A stretch of 44,653 nucleotides of DNA from Marinibacterium sp. (GTDB lineage Bacteria; Pseudomonadota; Alphaproteobacteria; Rhodobacterales; Rhodobacteraceae), in assembly GCA_017643305.1 (NCBI GenBank), contig JAEPNQ010000024.1:1-44653 (forward strand), read 5' to 3'. This document shows, one piece after another, positions 34,638 to 43,538 of the stretch. The position numbers were made by a program, and so were the translations under genes. Positions within the stretch are counted from its first letter, which is position 1. The number at the start of each line of letters is the position of its first letter. The notes under the pieces were generated by a model that was not told where the DNA came from, did not search any database, and was given only the letters and a program-made list of their open reading frames with translations.

Positions 34638-35527
34638 CACCTGTCCCCTTTCAGCATTTTGAAGGCGTCGCCGAACGCCTCCAGCGCCTGGGCGGGCACG
34701 ACGATAGTTTGTTTGCCATCACCTGCGCCCAGCGTGTTCAGCGCTTCGACCTGTTTTAGCGCGACCTGGTATTGTGCGGCCTGGATACCGTTTTCTTGGA
34801 TCGCCTTGGCGACCACTTCGGTTGCATAGGCTTCGGCCTCGGCCTCGATCCGGCGGGCCTTGGCGTGTTGTTCGGCGGCGTAAAGCTCTGCATCGGCAGC
34901 CAGTTCAACTGCCCGGCGCTGGCCTTCGGCTTCGGTCACCTGGGCGCGGCGGGCGCGCTCTGCGTTGAGCTGTTGCAGCATCGCGTCACGTGTCGCCTGA
35001 TCGAGGTTCACGTCGAGGATTTCCGCGCGCGTCACCTCGATACCCCAGTCATCCACCGCGTCCTCGACGCTGGCCTTGATAGTCGCGATCAACTGGGCGC
35101 GGTTGGACTGCACCTCATCCAGATCCATCTTGCCGATTTCGGCGCGCACGATCCCGGCCACGGTGGTGGAGATGGCGCCATCCACGTCGCGTATGCGGTA
35201 GACGGTCTTTTCTGGTTCGGTGATCCGGTAGAAGACCGAGGTGTCGACCTGCACCAACACGTTGTCACGCGTGATCGCATCCTGGCTGGCGGTAGGCAAT
35301 TGTCGTTCGAGGATGGAGATCGTGTGTCGCACTGTGTCGAGGAAGGGTATGATAAAATTTATGCCGGGTCCCAGAACCGATTGCAGCCGTCCGAACCGTT
35401 CGACCACATGCTTTTCCGATTGTGGCACAATCCGGACCCCTTTCAGGATCACGATGATGATCAGGATCGCCCCAAGGACATACGCAAGGTTGCTACCGAT
35501 CAGGGAGGTAATCTGGTCTTCGGTCAT
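34637..35527 (-). CDS. SPFH/Band 7 (stomatin, QmcA-like) membrane protein
   Basis: A 296-residue membrane-scaffold protein. The N-terminal anchor (about residues 13-31, LAYVLGAILIIIVILKGV) is followed by the SPFH domain (VPQSEKHVVERFGRLQSVLGPGINFIIP) and a long Ala/Glu/Arg-rich coiled coil (about 190-245, AERARRAQVTEAEGQRRAVE). The C-terminus is short. With the downstream NfeD gene it forms the common SPFH-NfeD pair linked to membrane microdomains and protein quality control. It is divergent from the histidine kinase. Confidence 0.93.
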   Translation of the reverse strand: MTEDQITSLIGSNLAYVLGAILIIIVILKGVRIVPQSEKHVVERFGRLQSVLGPGINFIIPFLDTVRHTISILERQLPTASQDAITRDNVLVQVDTSVFYRITEPEKTVYRIRDVDGAISTTVAGIVRAEIGKMDLDEVQSNRAQLIATIKASVEDAVDDWGIEVTRAEILDVNLDQATRDAMLQQLNAERARRAQVTEAEGQRRAVELAADAELYAAEQHAKARRIEAEAEAYATEVVAKAIQENGIQAAQYQVALKQVEALNTLGAGDGKQTIVVPAQALEAFGDAFKMLKGDR

Positions 35528-35734
35528 GTCTTACTCGCGGTGTTGGGGTTCGCCTGAGGCACATATGGGATGCAAGTGCGCGGGAGACAATACCGCATTG
35601 GTGGTACGGCGGGGCGGCAAAGCACATGTTCTTGCCCCGGTTTGGCAATAATTTTGCCCAGTCCTTGGGGCATATCAAAACCAACCTCTGCCAGTAATGG
35701 CGGGTAGAGCAGTATTTAGAGAAACGGGAACAAA

Positions 35735-37114
35735 TTGATCCGGATTCACCAGCAGCTGGCAGATTATGCCCGGGCCTGTATCCGTTTGGTGTGGCAGCGG
35801 CAGTTGATGTATGCCGGTGGCACATTGCTGACCGCCCTGTTCGCCGACCCGCTGATTGCGTGGGCGTGCTACGGGCTCTGCATGTTGGCGGAATGGTATG
35901 ACATGCGGGTGTGTCGTGAGGTGCTGGACTGGCAATCGCAGGGTGGGTTGCATCCGGCCCGGCCAATGCGGCGGCTGATGATCAGTTCGGCGGCAACGAC
36001 GATCGCGATCGTGATCTACATGGTGGCAGTTGCAGCGGCTGAAGGGCCCACAATACACCTAGGTCCACTATTTTTCCTATTTGCTGCAGCTATTTACGCA
36101 ACGATGAATACCTGCCAGGTGCCCCAGATCCTGCGGGCGCGACTGCTGATCTATTTCAGTGCTTTCGTGTTCATACCGGTGCGGGACATCATCATCATGC
36201 GGCCGCCGTTGGGATCCGAACTGTGGAGGCAGCTGGGGACTGTGCCGTCCATTATTTTTCTGCTGCGGGAATGCGCGATCAAGTTCATGTCCGGCTATCG
36301 CAGCGTACAGACCCGGCTGGATGATCTGTGGTTCGAGCTGGACCGCGTAGCTGAAGCCTATGAGGTGCAATCGCAGTTCGTTTCAATTGTTAGCCATGAA
36401 CTGCGCACGCCGCTGACATCAATAAAAGCGTCTCTGGATCTGATTTCTAAAGAAGACATTGCAGTGCCGGTGGACGAAATGCGGCGCCTGGCGTCCATTG
36501 GGCGGTCCAACAGCAACCGGCTGGCGGCCCTGATCGACGATCTGTTGGATTTCCAGAAGCTGAATTCTGGCAAGATGGTATTCCGGATGGAACGCATCGA
36601 TCTGGGCGCGATGGTGGCCGACGCGATGGAGGCCAACCGCGGCATCGCCGATACGCGGGGTGTGCAGATGGCCCTGAAGCTGCCGTCCGAGCCGTTATTT
36701 GTGCAGGCGGACATGGACAGGATGATGCAGGTTCTGGCCAACGCTCTGTCCAATGCGGTCAAGTTTTCCCATCGGGGTGGGACAGTGGATGTCATCGTGC
36801 GCGCTCATAAAGGCCTGGTTCAGGTGATGGTGCAGGATCACGGCATAGGTATTCCGGAAGAGGCCCGGGAAATGGTCTTTGCCCCGTTCATGCAGGTGGA
36901 TGCATCAGACAAGCGGGCCCATGGGGGCACGGGGCTTGGTATGACCATCTCCAAGCGCATTATGGAAGCCCATGACGGCAGCATTGATTACGTCAGCGAA
37001 CCGGGACGGGGTACAATTTTCTTAATTACGCTAAACCCGCTGGAAGAAACCTCTGTGGACGACGCGGAGGAGCCGTACACGGAAACCTGCCAGCTGGAGC
37101 CAATGAGGACCTGA
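35735..37114 (+). CDS. Membrane sensor histidine kinase (orphan)
   Basis: 459 residues. The N-terminal membrane part has about four helices (24-52, 82-101, 108-126, 136-155) without a large periplasmic domain. HisKA has phospho-acceptor H221 in FVSIVSHELRTPLTSI, and HATPase_c has the N box (ANALSNAVKFS, 335-345), G1 (DHGIGI, 368-373) and G2 (GGTGLGM, 397-403). The start is the TTG at 35735, after ACGGGAA; the next ATG (codon 25) would cut into the first helix. No receiver domain or response-regulator gene adjoins, so the partner is elsewhere. Signal unknown. Confidence 0.9.
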   Translation: MIRIHQQLADYARACIRLVWQRQLMYAGGTLLTALFADPLIAWACYGLCMLAEWYDMRVCREVLDWQSQGGLHPARPMRRLMISSAATTIAIVIYMVAVAAAEGPTIHLGPLFFLFAAAIYATMNTCQVPQILRARLLIYFSAFVFIPVRDIIIMRPPLGSELWRQLGTVPSIIFLLRECAIKFMSGYRSVQTRLDDLWFELDRVAEAYEVQSQFVSIVSHELRTPLTSIKASLDLISKEDIAVPVDEMRRLASIGRSNSNRLAALIDDLLDFQKLNSGKMVFRMERIDLGAMVADAMEANRGIADTRGVQMALKLPSEPLFVQADMDRMMQVLANALSNAVKFSHRGGTVDVIVRAHKGLVQVMVQDHGIGIPEEAREMVFAPFMQVDASDKRAHGGTGLGMTISKRIMEAHDGSIDYVSEPGRGTIFLITLNPLEETSVDDAEEPYTETCQLEPMRT

Positions 37115-37132
37115 TCCGCCTGCCTCCCGCGG

Positions 37133-38524
37133 CTACCCGCTTTTCCGGCGTCGCACCGGTTGCGGGCGCACCTGCAGTTCGATGCCTTCGTGAAGCTTGG
37201 TGGCAATGTCTTTTCCGGTTGCGGTTTCAACCCCTTCGAGACCGGGGTAGGAATTGACCTCAAGCACCTTGGGCCCGTCTTCGGCACGTAGCAGGTCCAC
37301 CCCTGCCAGCCCCAGCCCAAAGGCGCGGGCGGCGCGGATCGCGGTTTCGCGCTCTGCCTTGGAGCTGCGCGTGGTGGCCGCGGTGCCGCCCTGATGCAGA
37401 TTGGACCGAAAGTCACCTTCGGCGCCGGTGCGTTTGCTTGCGGCAACGAACTTGCCGCCAACCACGAGGCAGCGGATGTCTTCGCCCGCGGCTTCCTTGA
37501 CGAATTGCTGCACCAAGAAGTTGGCCTTTAGCCCGCGAAAAGCGGAAATCACGCTTTCGGCGGCTTTCTTGGTCTCGGCCAGTACGACGCCCTTGCCTTG
37601 AGTAGATTCCAACAGTTTCACGATCAGCGGGGCCGTTCCGACCAACCCGATCAGGTTGCCGGTGTCTTTGGGCGAGGCGGCAAAGGCGGTGACGGGCATG
37701 CCGATCCGATGGCGGGCCAGCACCTGATGCGCGTGCAGCTTGTCCCTGCTGGACAGGATGCCGGTGGAACCGTTGACGCAATAGGTACCGATGGTTTCAA
37801 ACTGCCGCACGACGGCCGCGCCATAGGGCGTGATCGACGCGCCAATGCGCGGGATCACGGCATCATAGCGGGGCAGGCGCTTGCCGTCGTAATGCACCTC
37901 GGGCGTCAGATCATTGATGGCGATATAGACACGATTGGTGTCGATCACCTCCACCGAATGGCCGCGCGCCTCACCAGCTTCGACCAGCCTGCGGGTGGAA
38001 TAATTGTTTTCCCGGCTCAGAACTGCGATACGCAGCGCCCGGCGCGGGGCGGCGGTGCGCATGCGGGTGGAATGGTAAACATCAAAGCTCAGCTCCGGCT
38101 GCAAATGGCGTTCCGTTGGTGTTATGCTGATGTGGTCCGCCAACGCCTGCCGCCCCAGCAGCATGTGGGAGGTCATCGCGCCCCGGTTGGTCAGGGTAAT
38201 CTCAATCGGCCAGGATTGGCCGCCCACTTCTAGCGTGGTGCCAATGACATAGCGCTGTTCCGATTCGCCGTTGGATGAGGTGACCTCGCGCCTGTCGACA
38301 ATATCGGCAGAGCAGGGGATGGCCAGATCTTCGCGACCCGGTACGGGGTGCACATAAAAGCGGACCTTGGGAATGGATGTGGGACCGAAGACTTCAATTT
38401 CGGATGCATGCAGCGCAGAGGTGCGTGCGCCTGTGTCCACCTTGGCGCTGATTGCGGGCAGGCCAAGGTTGGGCAGGGCGATCCATTCTTCCCAGCCGAA
38501 TGTCAGGGGGGTGAGGGCGGTCAT
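37133..38524 (-). CDS. RimB-RimK fusion: retropepsin-like domain plus ATP-grasp ligase
   Basis: 463 residues in two parts. The N-terminal ~150 residues are the 'ATP-dependent zinc protease' (RimB, DUF785) domain, with the aspartic-protease motif [13 protein letters not shown] (Asp30) and the later [11 protein letters not shown]. From about residue 165 follows a RimK-type ATP-grasp domain ([65 protein letters not shown] with the Mg-binding Glu/Asn). RimK adds glutamates to ribosomal protein S6, and RimB can modify the product. The ATG at 38524 has AAGGAG 6 bases upstream. Divergent from tgt. Confidence 0.87.
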   Translation of the reverse strand: MTALTPLTFGWEEWIALPNLGLPAISAKVDTGARTSALHASEIEVFGPTSIPKVRFYVHPVPGREDLAIPCSADIVDRREVTSSNGESEQRYVIGTTLEVGGQSWPIEITLTNRGAMTSHMLLGRQALADHISITPTERHLQPELSFDVYHSTRMRTAAPRRALRIAVLSRENNYSTRRLVEAGEARGHSVEVIDTNRVYIAINDLTPEVHYDGKRLPRYDAVIPRIGASITPYGAAVVRQFETIGTYCVNGSTGILSSRDKLHAHQVLARHRIGMPVTAFAASPKDTGNLIGLVGTAPLIVKLLESTQGKGVVLAETKKAAESVISAFRGLKANFLVQQFVKEAAGEDIRCLVVGGKFVAASKRTGAEGDFRSNLHQGGTAATTRSSKAERETAIRAARAFGLGLAGVDLLRAEDGPKVLEVNSYPGLEGVETATGKDIATKLHEGIELQVRPQPVRRRKSG

Positions 38525-38588
38525 GGCGGCTCCTTGGCATTTCCTGCGATTTGGCGCAGAAGGCGGCGGTAGCAGAGAGGGACCGGTC

Positions 38589-39719
38589 ATGCCAAGTCCA
38601 TTTTCCTTTGACCTTCACAAGACGGACGGCAGTGCCCGCACCGGTGCAATCCATACCCCGCGCGGGACCATCCGCACACCGGCTTTCATGCCGGTGGGCA
38701 CGGCGGCGACCGTGAAGGCGATGATGCCCGAAAGCGTGGCAGCGACGGGGGCGGATATTCTGCTGGGCAACACGTATCACCTGATGCTGCGCCCTGGGGC
38801 GGAGCGGGTGGATCGGCTGGGCGGTCTGCACAGGTTCATGAATTGGGACAAGCCCATCCTGACCGATAGCGGTGGATTTCAGGTGATGTCGCTGGCGGGG
38901 CTGCGCAAGGTGACCGAGGACGGTGTGACCTTCAAATCCCATATCGACGGGTCCAAACACATTCTGACCCCGGAACGGTCAATGGAGATCCAGAAGCTGC
39001 TGGGCTCGGACATCGTGATGTGCTTCGACGAATGCCCGGCGCTGCCGGCTGAGGACAAGGAGGTGGCCGAAAGCATGCGGTTGAGCATGCGGTGGGCGGC
39101 CCGGTCGAAAGAGGCGTTTGGCGACCGGCCAGGGCATGCGTTGTTTGGGATCCAGCAGGGTGGAGTAACGCAGGAACTGCGCGCGGAGAGTGCCGAGAAA
39201 CTGCGGGAGATCGGATTTGATGGGTATGCGGTTGGCGGGCTGGCCGTGGGCGAGGGGCAGGAGGCGATGTTTGGCGTGCTGGACTATGCGCCTGACATGC
39301 TGCCCGAAGACGGCCCGCGCTACCTGATGGGCGTGGGCAAGCCTGATGATATTGTCGGTGCTGTGAAACGCGGGATCGACATGATGGATTGCGTTTTGCC
39401 GTCACGGTCAGGGCGCACGGGGCAGGTGTTTACCCGGCACGGGGTAGTAAACATAAAGAACGCACGGCATCAGGAGGACCCACGCCCGCTGGATGAAAAC
39501 TGCAGCTGCCCGGCCTGCCGCAACTATTCCCGCGCCTATCTGCATCATGTGTTCCGGAGCCAGGAGATTATTAGTTCGATGCTGCTGACCTGGCACAATT
39601 TGCATTATTACCAAGAATTGATGGCGGGAATGCGCGCAGCTATTTCCGAGGGCCGGTTTGCGGCCTGGGAGGTGGAATTTCATACGGGGCGGGCGCAGGG
39701 GGATATTGAGCCGTTGTGA
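38589..39719 (+). CDS. tgt: Queuine/preQ1 tRNA-ribosyltransferase
   Basis: It exchanges guanine-34 of GUN tRNAs for preQ1 in queuosine synthesis. It is 376 residues. Marks: [34 protein letters not shown] (catalytic Asp93), FGIQQGGV, the nucleophile region [13 protein letters not shown] and the zinc motif [16 protein letters not shown]. The ATG at 38589 has GAGGGA upstream; the longer frame lies over the divergent rimBK start. Downstream is an intergenic word typical of the order and then lon. Confidence 0.97.
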   Translation: MPSPFSFDLHKTDGSARTGAIHTPRGTIRTPAFMPVGTAATVKAMMPESVAATGADILLGNTYHLMLRPGAERVDRLGGLHRFMNWDKPILTDSGGFQVMSLAGLRKVTEDGVTFKSHIDGSKHILTPERSMEIQKLLGSDIVMCFDECPALPAEDKEVAESMRLSMRWAARSKEAFGDRPGHALFGIQQGGVTQELRAESAEKLREIGFDGYAVGGLAVGEGQEAMFGVLDYAPDMLPEDGPRYLMGVGKPDDIVGAVKRGIDMMDCVLPSRSGRTGQVFTRHGVVNIKNARHQEDPRPLDENCSCPACRNYSRAYLHHVFRSQEIISSMLLTWHNLHYYQELMAGMRAAISEGRFAAWEVEFHTGRAQGDIEPL

Positions 39720-39813
39720 CGCCGCGTGGCGCTCGCGCTGCCGCGCGTCTCCCCGCCCGCCGGTCCGTATGTGGAGCGGATTTGCATCTTTGGTGGCTTG
39801 GTTGGGGTGGAAC

Positions 39814-39839
39814 GGAGTATTTGAGCCAAGAAAAATGGG
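39814..39839 (+). repeat. Rhodobacterales-type intergenic word, copy 2
   Basis: GGAGTATTTGAGCCAAGAAA then AATGGG, about 95 bases after the tgt stop. It shares GAGTATTT and CCAA.AA with copy 1 at 5671-5694 and lies in the same orientation. Function unknown to me. Confidence 0.5.
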
Positions 39840-39934
39840 CCGGCCAGACGCGCGAATTGCACAGGATTGGAGCAATTGCGCCCTTGCGTGTCCCCAGCGC
39901 AGCGGTCATGCTGCGCGGCAACAAAAAGCAGTTG

Positions 39935-39961
39935 GTTGAAATGGGGCGCCAACAGCCCCAA
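39935..39961 (+). promoter_or_regulatory. Candidate heat-shock (RpoH) promoter of lon
   Basis: GTTGAA (-35), 15 bases, then CCCCAA followed by TTT (-10). This differs by one base in each element from the classical sigma-32 pattern CTTGAA...CCCCAT. It would start a transcript near 39970, with a leader of about 70 bases before the lon ATG. lon is a standard RpoH target. Confidence 0.5.
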
Positions 39962-40038
39962 TTTACAAGTCCATACCGGAGACGTCTGGCGTTGCCTTTT
40001 GAGGGACGCGCACGTCTTGCCAATAACAAGGATAGAGC

Positions 40039-42453
40039 ATGCAAGAGCCTCTGAATTCATCCTACCCCGTTTTGCCTCTGCGCGATATCGTGGTGTTTCC
40101 GCATATGATCGTGCCGTTGTTCGTCGGCCGCGAGAAATCGGTCCGCGCGCTGGAGGAGGTCATGGCGGACGACAAGCAGATCCTGCTGTCCAGCCAGATT
40201 GATCCAGGCGAGGATGAGCCCAGCGAAGACGGGATCTACAACGCGGGCGTTCTGGCCAATGTGCTGCAGCTGCTGAAGCTGCCCGACGGCACGGTGAAAG
40301 TGCTGGTCGAAGGCCAGAGCCGCGTGCAGATCACCAATTTTCTGGAAAATGAAGATTTTTTCGAGGCCCGCGCCGAGTATCTGGACGAGATGCCGGGTGA
40401 TCAGGCCACGATTGATGCGCTGGTGCGCACGGTGGGTGATGAATTTGCCCGCTACGCCAAGGTGCGCAAGAACATCCCCGAAGAGGCGCTGTCGGCGGTG
40501 GCCGAAAGCGATGAACCGGCAAAGCTGGCTGACCTGGTGGCGGGGCATCTGGGCATTGAGGTGGATCAGAAGCAGGATCTGCTGGAAACCCTGATCGTGA
40601 GTGAGCGGCTGGAGAAGGTCTATGGCCTGATGCAGGGCGAGTTAAGCGTTCTGCAGGTCGAAAAGAAGATCAAGACGCGGGTCAAATCCCAGATGGAGAA
40701 GACCCAGCGCGAATATTATCTGAACGAACAGATGAAGGCGATCCAGCGGGAGCTGGGCGATGGTGAGGAAGGTGCAGGCGAAGTGGCCGAACTGGAGGCC
40801 AAGATCGCCGAGACCAAGTTGTCGAAAGAGGCGCGCGAAAAGGCTGATGCGGAGCTGAAGAAGCTCAAGTCGATGAGCCCGATGAGCGCCGAAGCCACCG
40901 TCGTGCGCAACTACCTGGACTGGATCCTGTCGATCCCGTGGGGCACGAAATCCCGCGTGAAGAAAGACTTGGCCCGTGCGCAGAAGGTGCTGGATGACGA
41001 CCATTATGGCCTGGAGAAGGTCAAGGAGCGGATCGTCGAGTATCTGGCCGTTCAGCAGCGCGCAAAGAAGATGAAGGGGCCGATCATGTGCCTCGTCGGA
41101 CCGCCCGGGGTTGGTAAGACCTCTCTGGGCAAGTCCGTGGCGGCTGCGACGGGTCGGGAATTTATCCGGATTTCTCTGGGTGGTGTGCGCGATGAAAGCG
41201 AAATTCGTGGGCACCGGCGGACCTATATCGGGTCCATGCCCGGCAAGATCATCCAAGCGCTGAAAAAGGCGAAAACCACCAATCCGCTGATCCTGCTCGA
41301 TGAGATCGACAAGATGGGGCAGGATTTCCGGGGCGATCCGGCCAGCGCGATGCTGGAAGTTCTGGATCCCGAACAAAATGGTACATTCGTGGACCATTAC
41401 CTGGAGGTGGAATACGACCTCTCAAACGTGATGTTCCTGACCACGGCGAACTCCTACAATATGCCGGGGCCGCTTTTGGACCGTATGGAGATTATTCCAC
41501 TGGCGGGTTACACCGAAGATGAGAAGGCCGAGATTGCCAAGCAGCATCTGATCCCGAAGCAGGTGAAGAACCATGGGTTGAAGGCCAAGGAATTCGCGCT
41601 GAAAGATGACGCGCTGACCTCGATAATCCGCACCTACACCCGCGAGGCCGGGGTGCGGAACCTGGAACGTGAGGTGGCCAAGGTGGCGCGTAAGGCGTTG
41701 ACCAAGATCATCAAGAAAGGTGCGGAAACCGTTGAGGTTACCGCCGAAAATCTGCCTGACTTCCTGGGTGTTCCGAAGTACCGCTATGGTTTGGCCGAAT
41801 TGGAGGATCAGGTCGGCGTGGTGACCGGGCTGGCCTATACCAGCGTGGGCGGTGAATTGCTGAGTATTGAAGCACTGCGCCTGCCGGGCAAGGGTCGGAT
41901 GAAGACCACCGGCAAGCTGGGCGATGTGATGAAGGAATCGATTGATGCGGCGTCCTCTTATGTGCGCTCTATATCGCCACAGCTTGGTGTGAAGCCGCCT
42001 CAATTTGAAAAGTGGGATATCCATGTTCATGTGCCCGAAGGCGCCACACCGAAGGACGGGCCAAGCGCGGGTCTCGCAATGGTCACCTCCATTGTGTCGG
42101 TGCTGACAGGCATTCCGGTGAAGAAAGACATCGCCATGACGGGCGAGGTGACTTTGCGCGGCAATGCGCTCGCAATTGGCGGGCTGAAAGAGAAGCTGCT
42201 GGCAGCTTTGCGAGGCGGTACCAAGACCGTGCTGATCCCGGAAGAGAACGAAAAGGACCTGCCGGAGATCCCGGACAACGTGAAAGACGGGTTGGAAATC
42301 ATTCCTGTCAGCCATGTGTCCGAGGTGCTGAAACACGCGCTGGTTTCAACGCCGGAGCCGATTGACTGGGACGAAGCCGCGGAGGAAGCCGCCGCCGCCG
42401 AAGCCGCGCTGGCAGCCCGTGCTGCTGGATCCGGGGCCGCAACCGCACACTGA
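40039..42453 (+). CDS. lon: ATP-dependent protease Lon
   Basis: An AAA+ serine protease that degrades misfolded and regulatory proteins. It is 804 residues. The LON substrate domain (1-200) begins YPVLPLRDIVVFPHMIVPLF. The Walker A is GPPGVGKTS (about 355-363) and Walker B is ILLDEID. The protease domain has the catalytic Ser in PKDGPSAGLAM (about 676) and Lys in GGLKEKLLA (about 718). The C-terminal tail is Ala/Glu-rich. A likely heat-shock promoter precedes it. The HU-like gene follows 180 bases later. Confidence 0.98.
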   Translation: MQEPLNSSYPVLPLRDIVVFPHMIVPLFVGREKSVRALEEVMADDKQILLSSQIDPGEDEPSEDGIYNAGVLANVLQLLKLPDGTVKVLVEGQSRVQITNFLENEDFFEARAEYLDEMPGDQATIDALVRTVGDEFARYAKVRKNIPEEALSAVAESDEPAKLADLVAGHLGIEVDQKQDLLETLIVSERLEKVYGLMQGELSVLQVEKKIKTRVKSQMEKTQREYYLNEQMKAIQRELGDGEEGAGEVAELEAKIAETKLSKEAREKADAELKKLKSMSPMSAEATVVRNYLDWILSIPWGTKSRVKKDLARAQKVLDDDHYGLEKVKERIVEYLAVQQRAKKMKGPIMCLVGPPGVGKTSLGKSVAAATGREFIRISLGGVRDESEIRGHRRTYIGSMPGKIIQALKKAKTTNPLILLDEIDKMGQDFRGDPASAMLEVLDPEQNGTFVDHYLEVEYDLSNVMFLTTANSYNMPGPLLDRMEIIPLAGYTEDEKAEIAKQHLIPKQVKNHGLKAKEFALKDDALTSIIRTYTREAGVRNLEREVAKVARKALTKIIKKGAETVEVTAENLPDFLGVPKYRYGLAELEDQVGVVTGLAYTSVGGELLSIEALRLPGKGRMKTTGKLGDVMKESIDAASSYVRSISPQLGVKPPQFEKWDIHVHVPEGATPKDGPSAGLAMVTSIVSVLTGIPVKKDIAMTGEVTLRGNALAIGGLKEKLLAALRGGTKTVLIPEENEKDLPEIPDNVKDGLEIIPVSHVSEVLKHALVSTPEPIDWDEAAEEAAAAEAALAARAAGSGAATAH

Positions 42454-42633
42454 TACGCGGGTCTGTTCAGGCAGCAAGAACGAGGGCATCCTTTTCAGGG
42501 TGCCCTTGGCCCTTTGGGGCACAATATACAGTCCAACCCTCTAAATATAGGGGGTCAGGAGGTTGTTTGGCTTTCATTTTGGCGCGTTTCCGGATATCCT
42601 ACGGCCAGCAGTAGAGTAAAAGGTGCAAAGCAA

Positions 42634-43091
42634 ATGGCCACAGGCACAACCCGCAAGACAACCAGCACGGCGCGCAAAACGCCCACGCGGAGTACGCGCG
42701 CAGCCAAGACAACCACGACCGCGAAGAAGACAACGTCAACGGCTGCAAAGCCCAAGGCAGACACGGCTGCGACCGCACCGATCCCAAGGTTGTAAAGGTT
42801 TCCGAACCCGTAGCAGCCCAGCCAGACCTCAAGAAAAAGGAACTGCTGGAAGAGGTGGTTGTGCGATCAGGTATCAAGAAGAAAGATGCCAAGCCCGTGG
42901 TGGAATCAATGCTGGAGATCCTCGGCAGTGCGCTGGCGGATGGCCGGGAACTGAACCTGCAACCGCTGGGCAAACTGCGCATCAACAGGACAGAAGACCA
43001 CGGCAATTATCGCATTGTCGTTTTCAAACTGCGCCAGCAAACCGGTGCAGGTGAGGACGGCGAGGACCCCCTTGCAGACGCCGCCGAGTAA
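42634..43091 (+). pseudogene. HU-family DNA-binding protein, frame broken
   Basis: The ATG at 42634 (AAGGTG upstream) opens a Thr/Lys/Ala-rich N-terminal tail (TTRKTTSTARKTPTRSTRA) that stops at 42795. The rest of the protein continues in the -1 frame without interruption to 43091. It reads TDPKVVKVSEPV and KKKELLEEVVVRSGIKKKDA, then the HU body with LNLQPLGKLRINRTEDHGNYR. One missing base near 42776-42780 (GCACCGAT for an expected GCAACCGAT) would restore a 152-residue protein. No classic slippery heptamer is visible. It is either a sequencing error or a recently broken gene. HU proteins of this tailed type compact DNA. Confidence 0.82.
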
Positions 43092-43110
43092 GTCTAAAAG
43101 CCGTCGGCAC

Positions 43111-43185
43111 GGGTGATTAGCTCAGTGGTAGAGCGCTTCGTTCACATCGAAGATGTCAGGAGTTCAAATCTCTTATCACCCACCA
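43111..43185 (+). tRNA. tRNA-Val (anticodon CAC)
   Basis: 75 bases. The acceptor GGGTGAT pairs with ATCACCC. The anticodon stem CTTCG/CGAAG encloses TTCACAT, giving anticodon CAC. The T-loop is TTCAAAT, and CCA is encoded at 43183-43185. A C-run and T-run (CCCCCCTTTTT) follow at about 43190, possibly helping termination. Confidence 0.96.
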
Positions 43186-43230
43186 CTTCCCCCCTTTTTG
43201 TGTGATGCGAGCGCGGGCGATCGCCTTTGA

Positions 43231-43437
43231 TTATGGCCTGTAAGGCCTGCCTTTTCCAAGGTCTGCCAGGCGATGACTCCCAAGGCCCGGATTGGGGTTC
43301 ATGTCGGCCTCGAAGACGATGTCGATCTTTTCATTGGATACGTCGGCAATCTGGTCGCTGATGAGCACGTTAAACGTGATGTCCGGGTGCAGCTCGCGAA
43401 AGGCGTGCAATTCTTCGGCTACACAATTCGGCAACAA
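43231..43437 (-). pseudogene. LysR-type regulator remnant (effector domain)
   Basis: About 68 residues resembling the start of a LysR substrate-binding domain (LHAFRELHPDITFNVLISDQ, then IDIVFEADMNPNPGLGSHRLADLG). The frame stays open upstream to about 43505 but has no HTH domain and no start, and ends abruptly where a LysR would continue for 150 more residues. It is therefore a fragment left by deletion or rearrangement between tRNA-Val(CAC) and the phosphatase gene. Confidence 0.5.
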
Positions 43438-43538
43438 TTTCCGTTGGATGCTGACGTGGTTTTGAAACTTGCTGCCATGTGGTCTGGAACCGGGCGCTTG
43501 GCGCGGCTAGACCGAAGGCTGGATAAGGAAGCCAAAGC

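Larger units (their letters stand above)
39720..40038. other. 319-base intergenic region before lon
   Basis: Holds the second Rhodobacterales word (39814-39839), a hairpin-forming TGGGGC/GCCCCA pair (39942-39960) and an RpoH-type promoter for lon. The frames on both strands are shadows without ribosome sites. Bases 39720-39810 show nothing I can interpret. Confidence 0.5.

Noticed and set aside
42490-42530. Intrinsic terminator after lon
   Set aside because: GGGCATCC/GGGTGCCC forms an 8-bp stem with one G-U pair, but no U-run follows; too weak to annotate.
42751-42800. Programmed -1 frameshift in the HU-like gene
   Set aside because: No X-XXY-YYZ slippery heptamer or obvious downstream pseudoknot in the overlap; a one-base loss is simpler.
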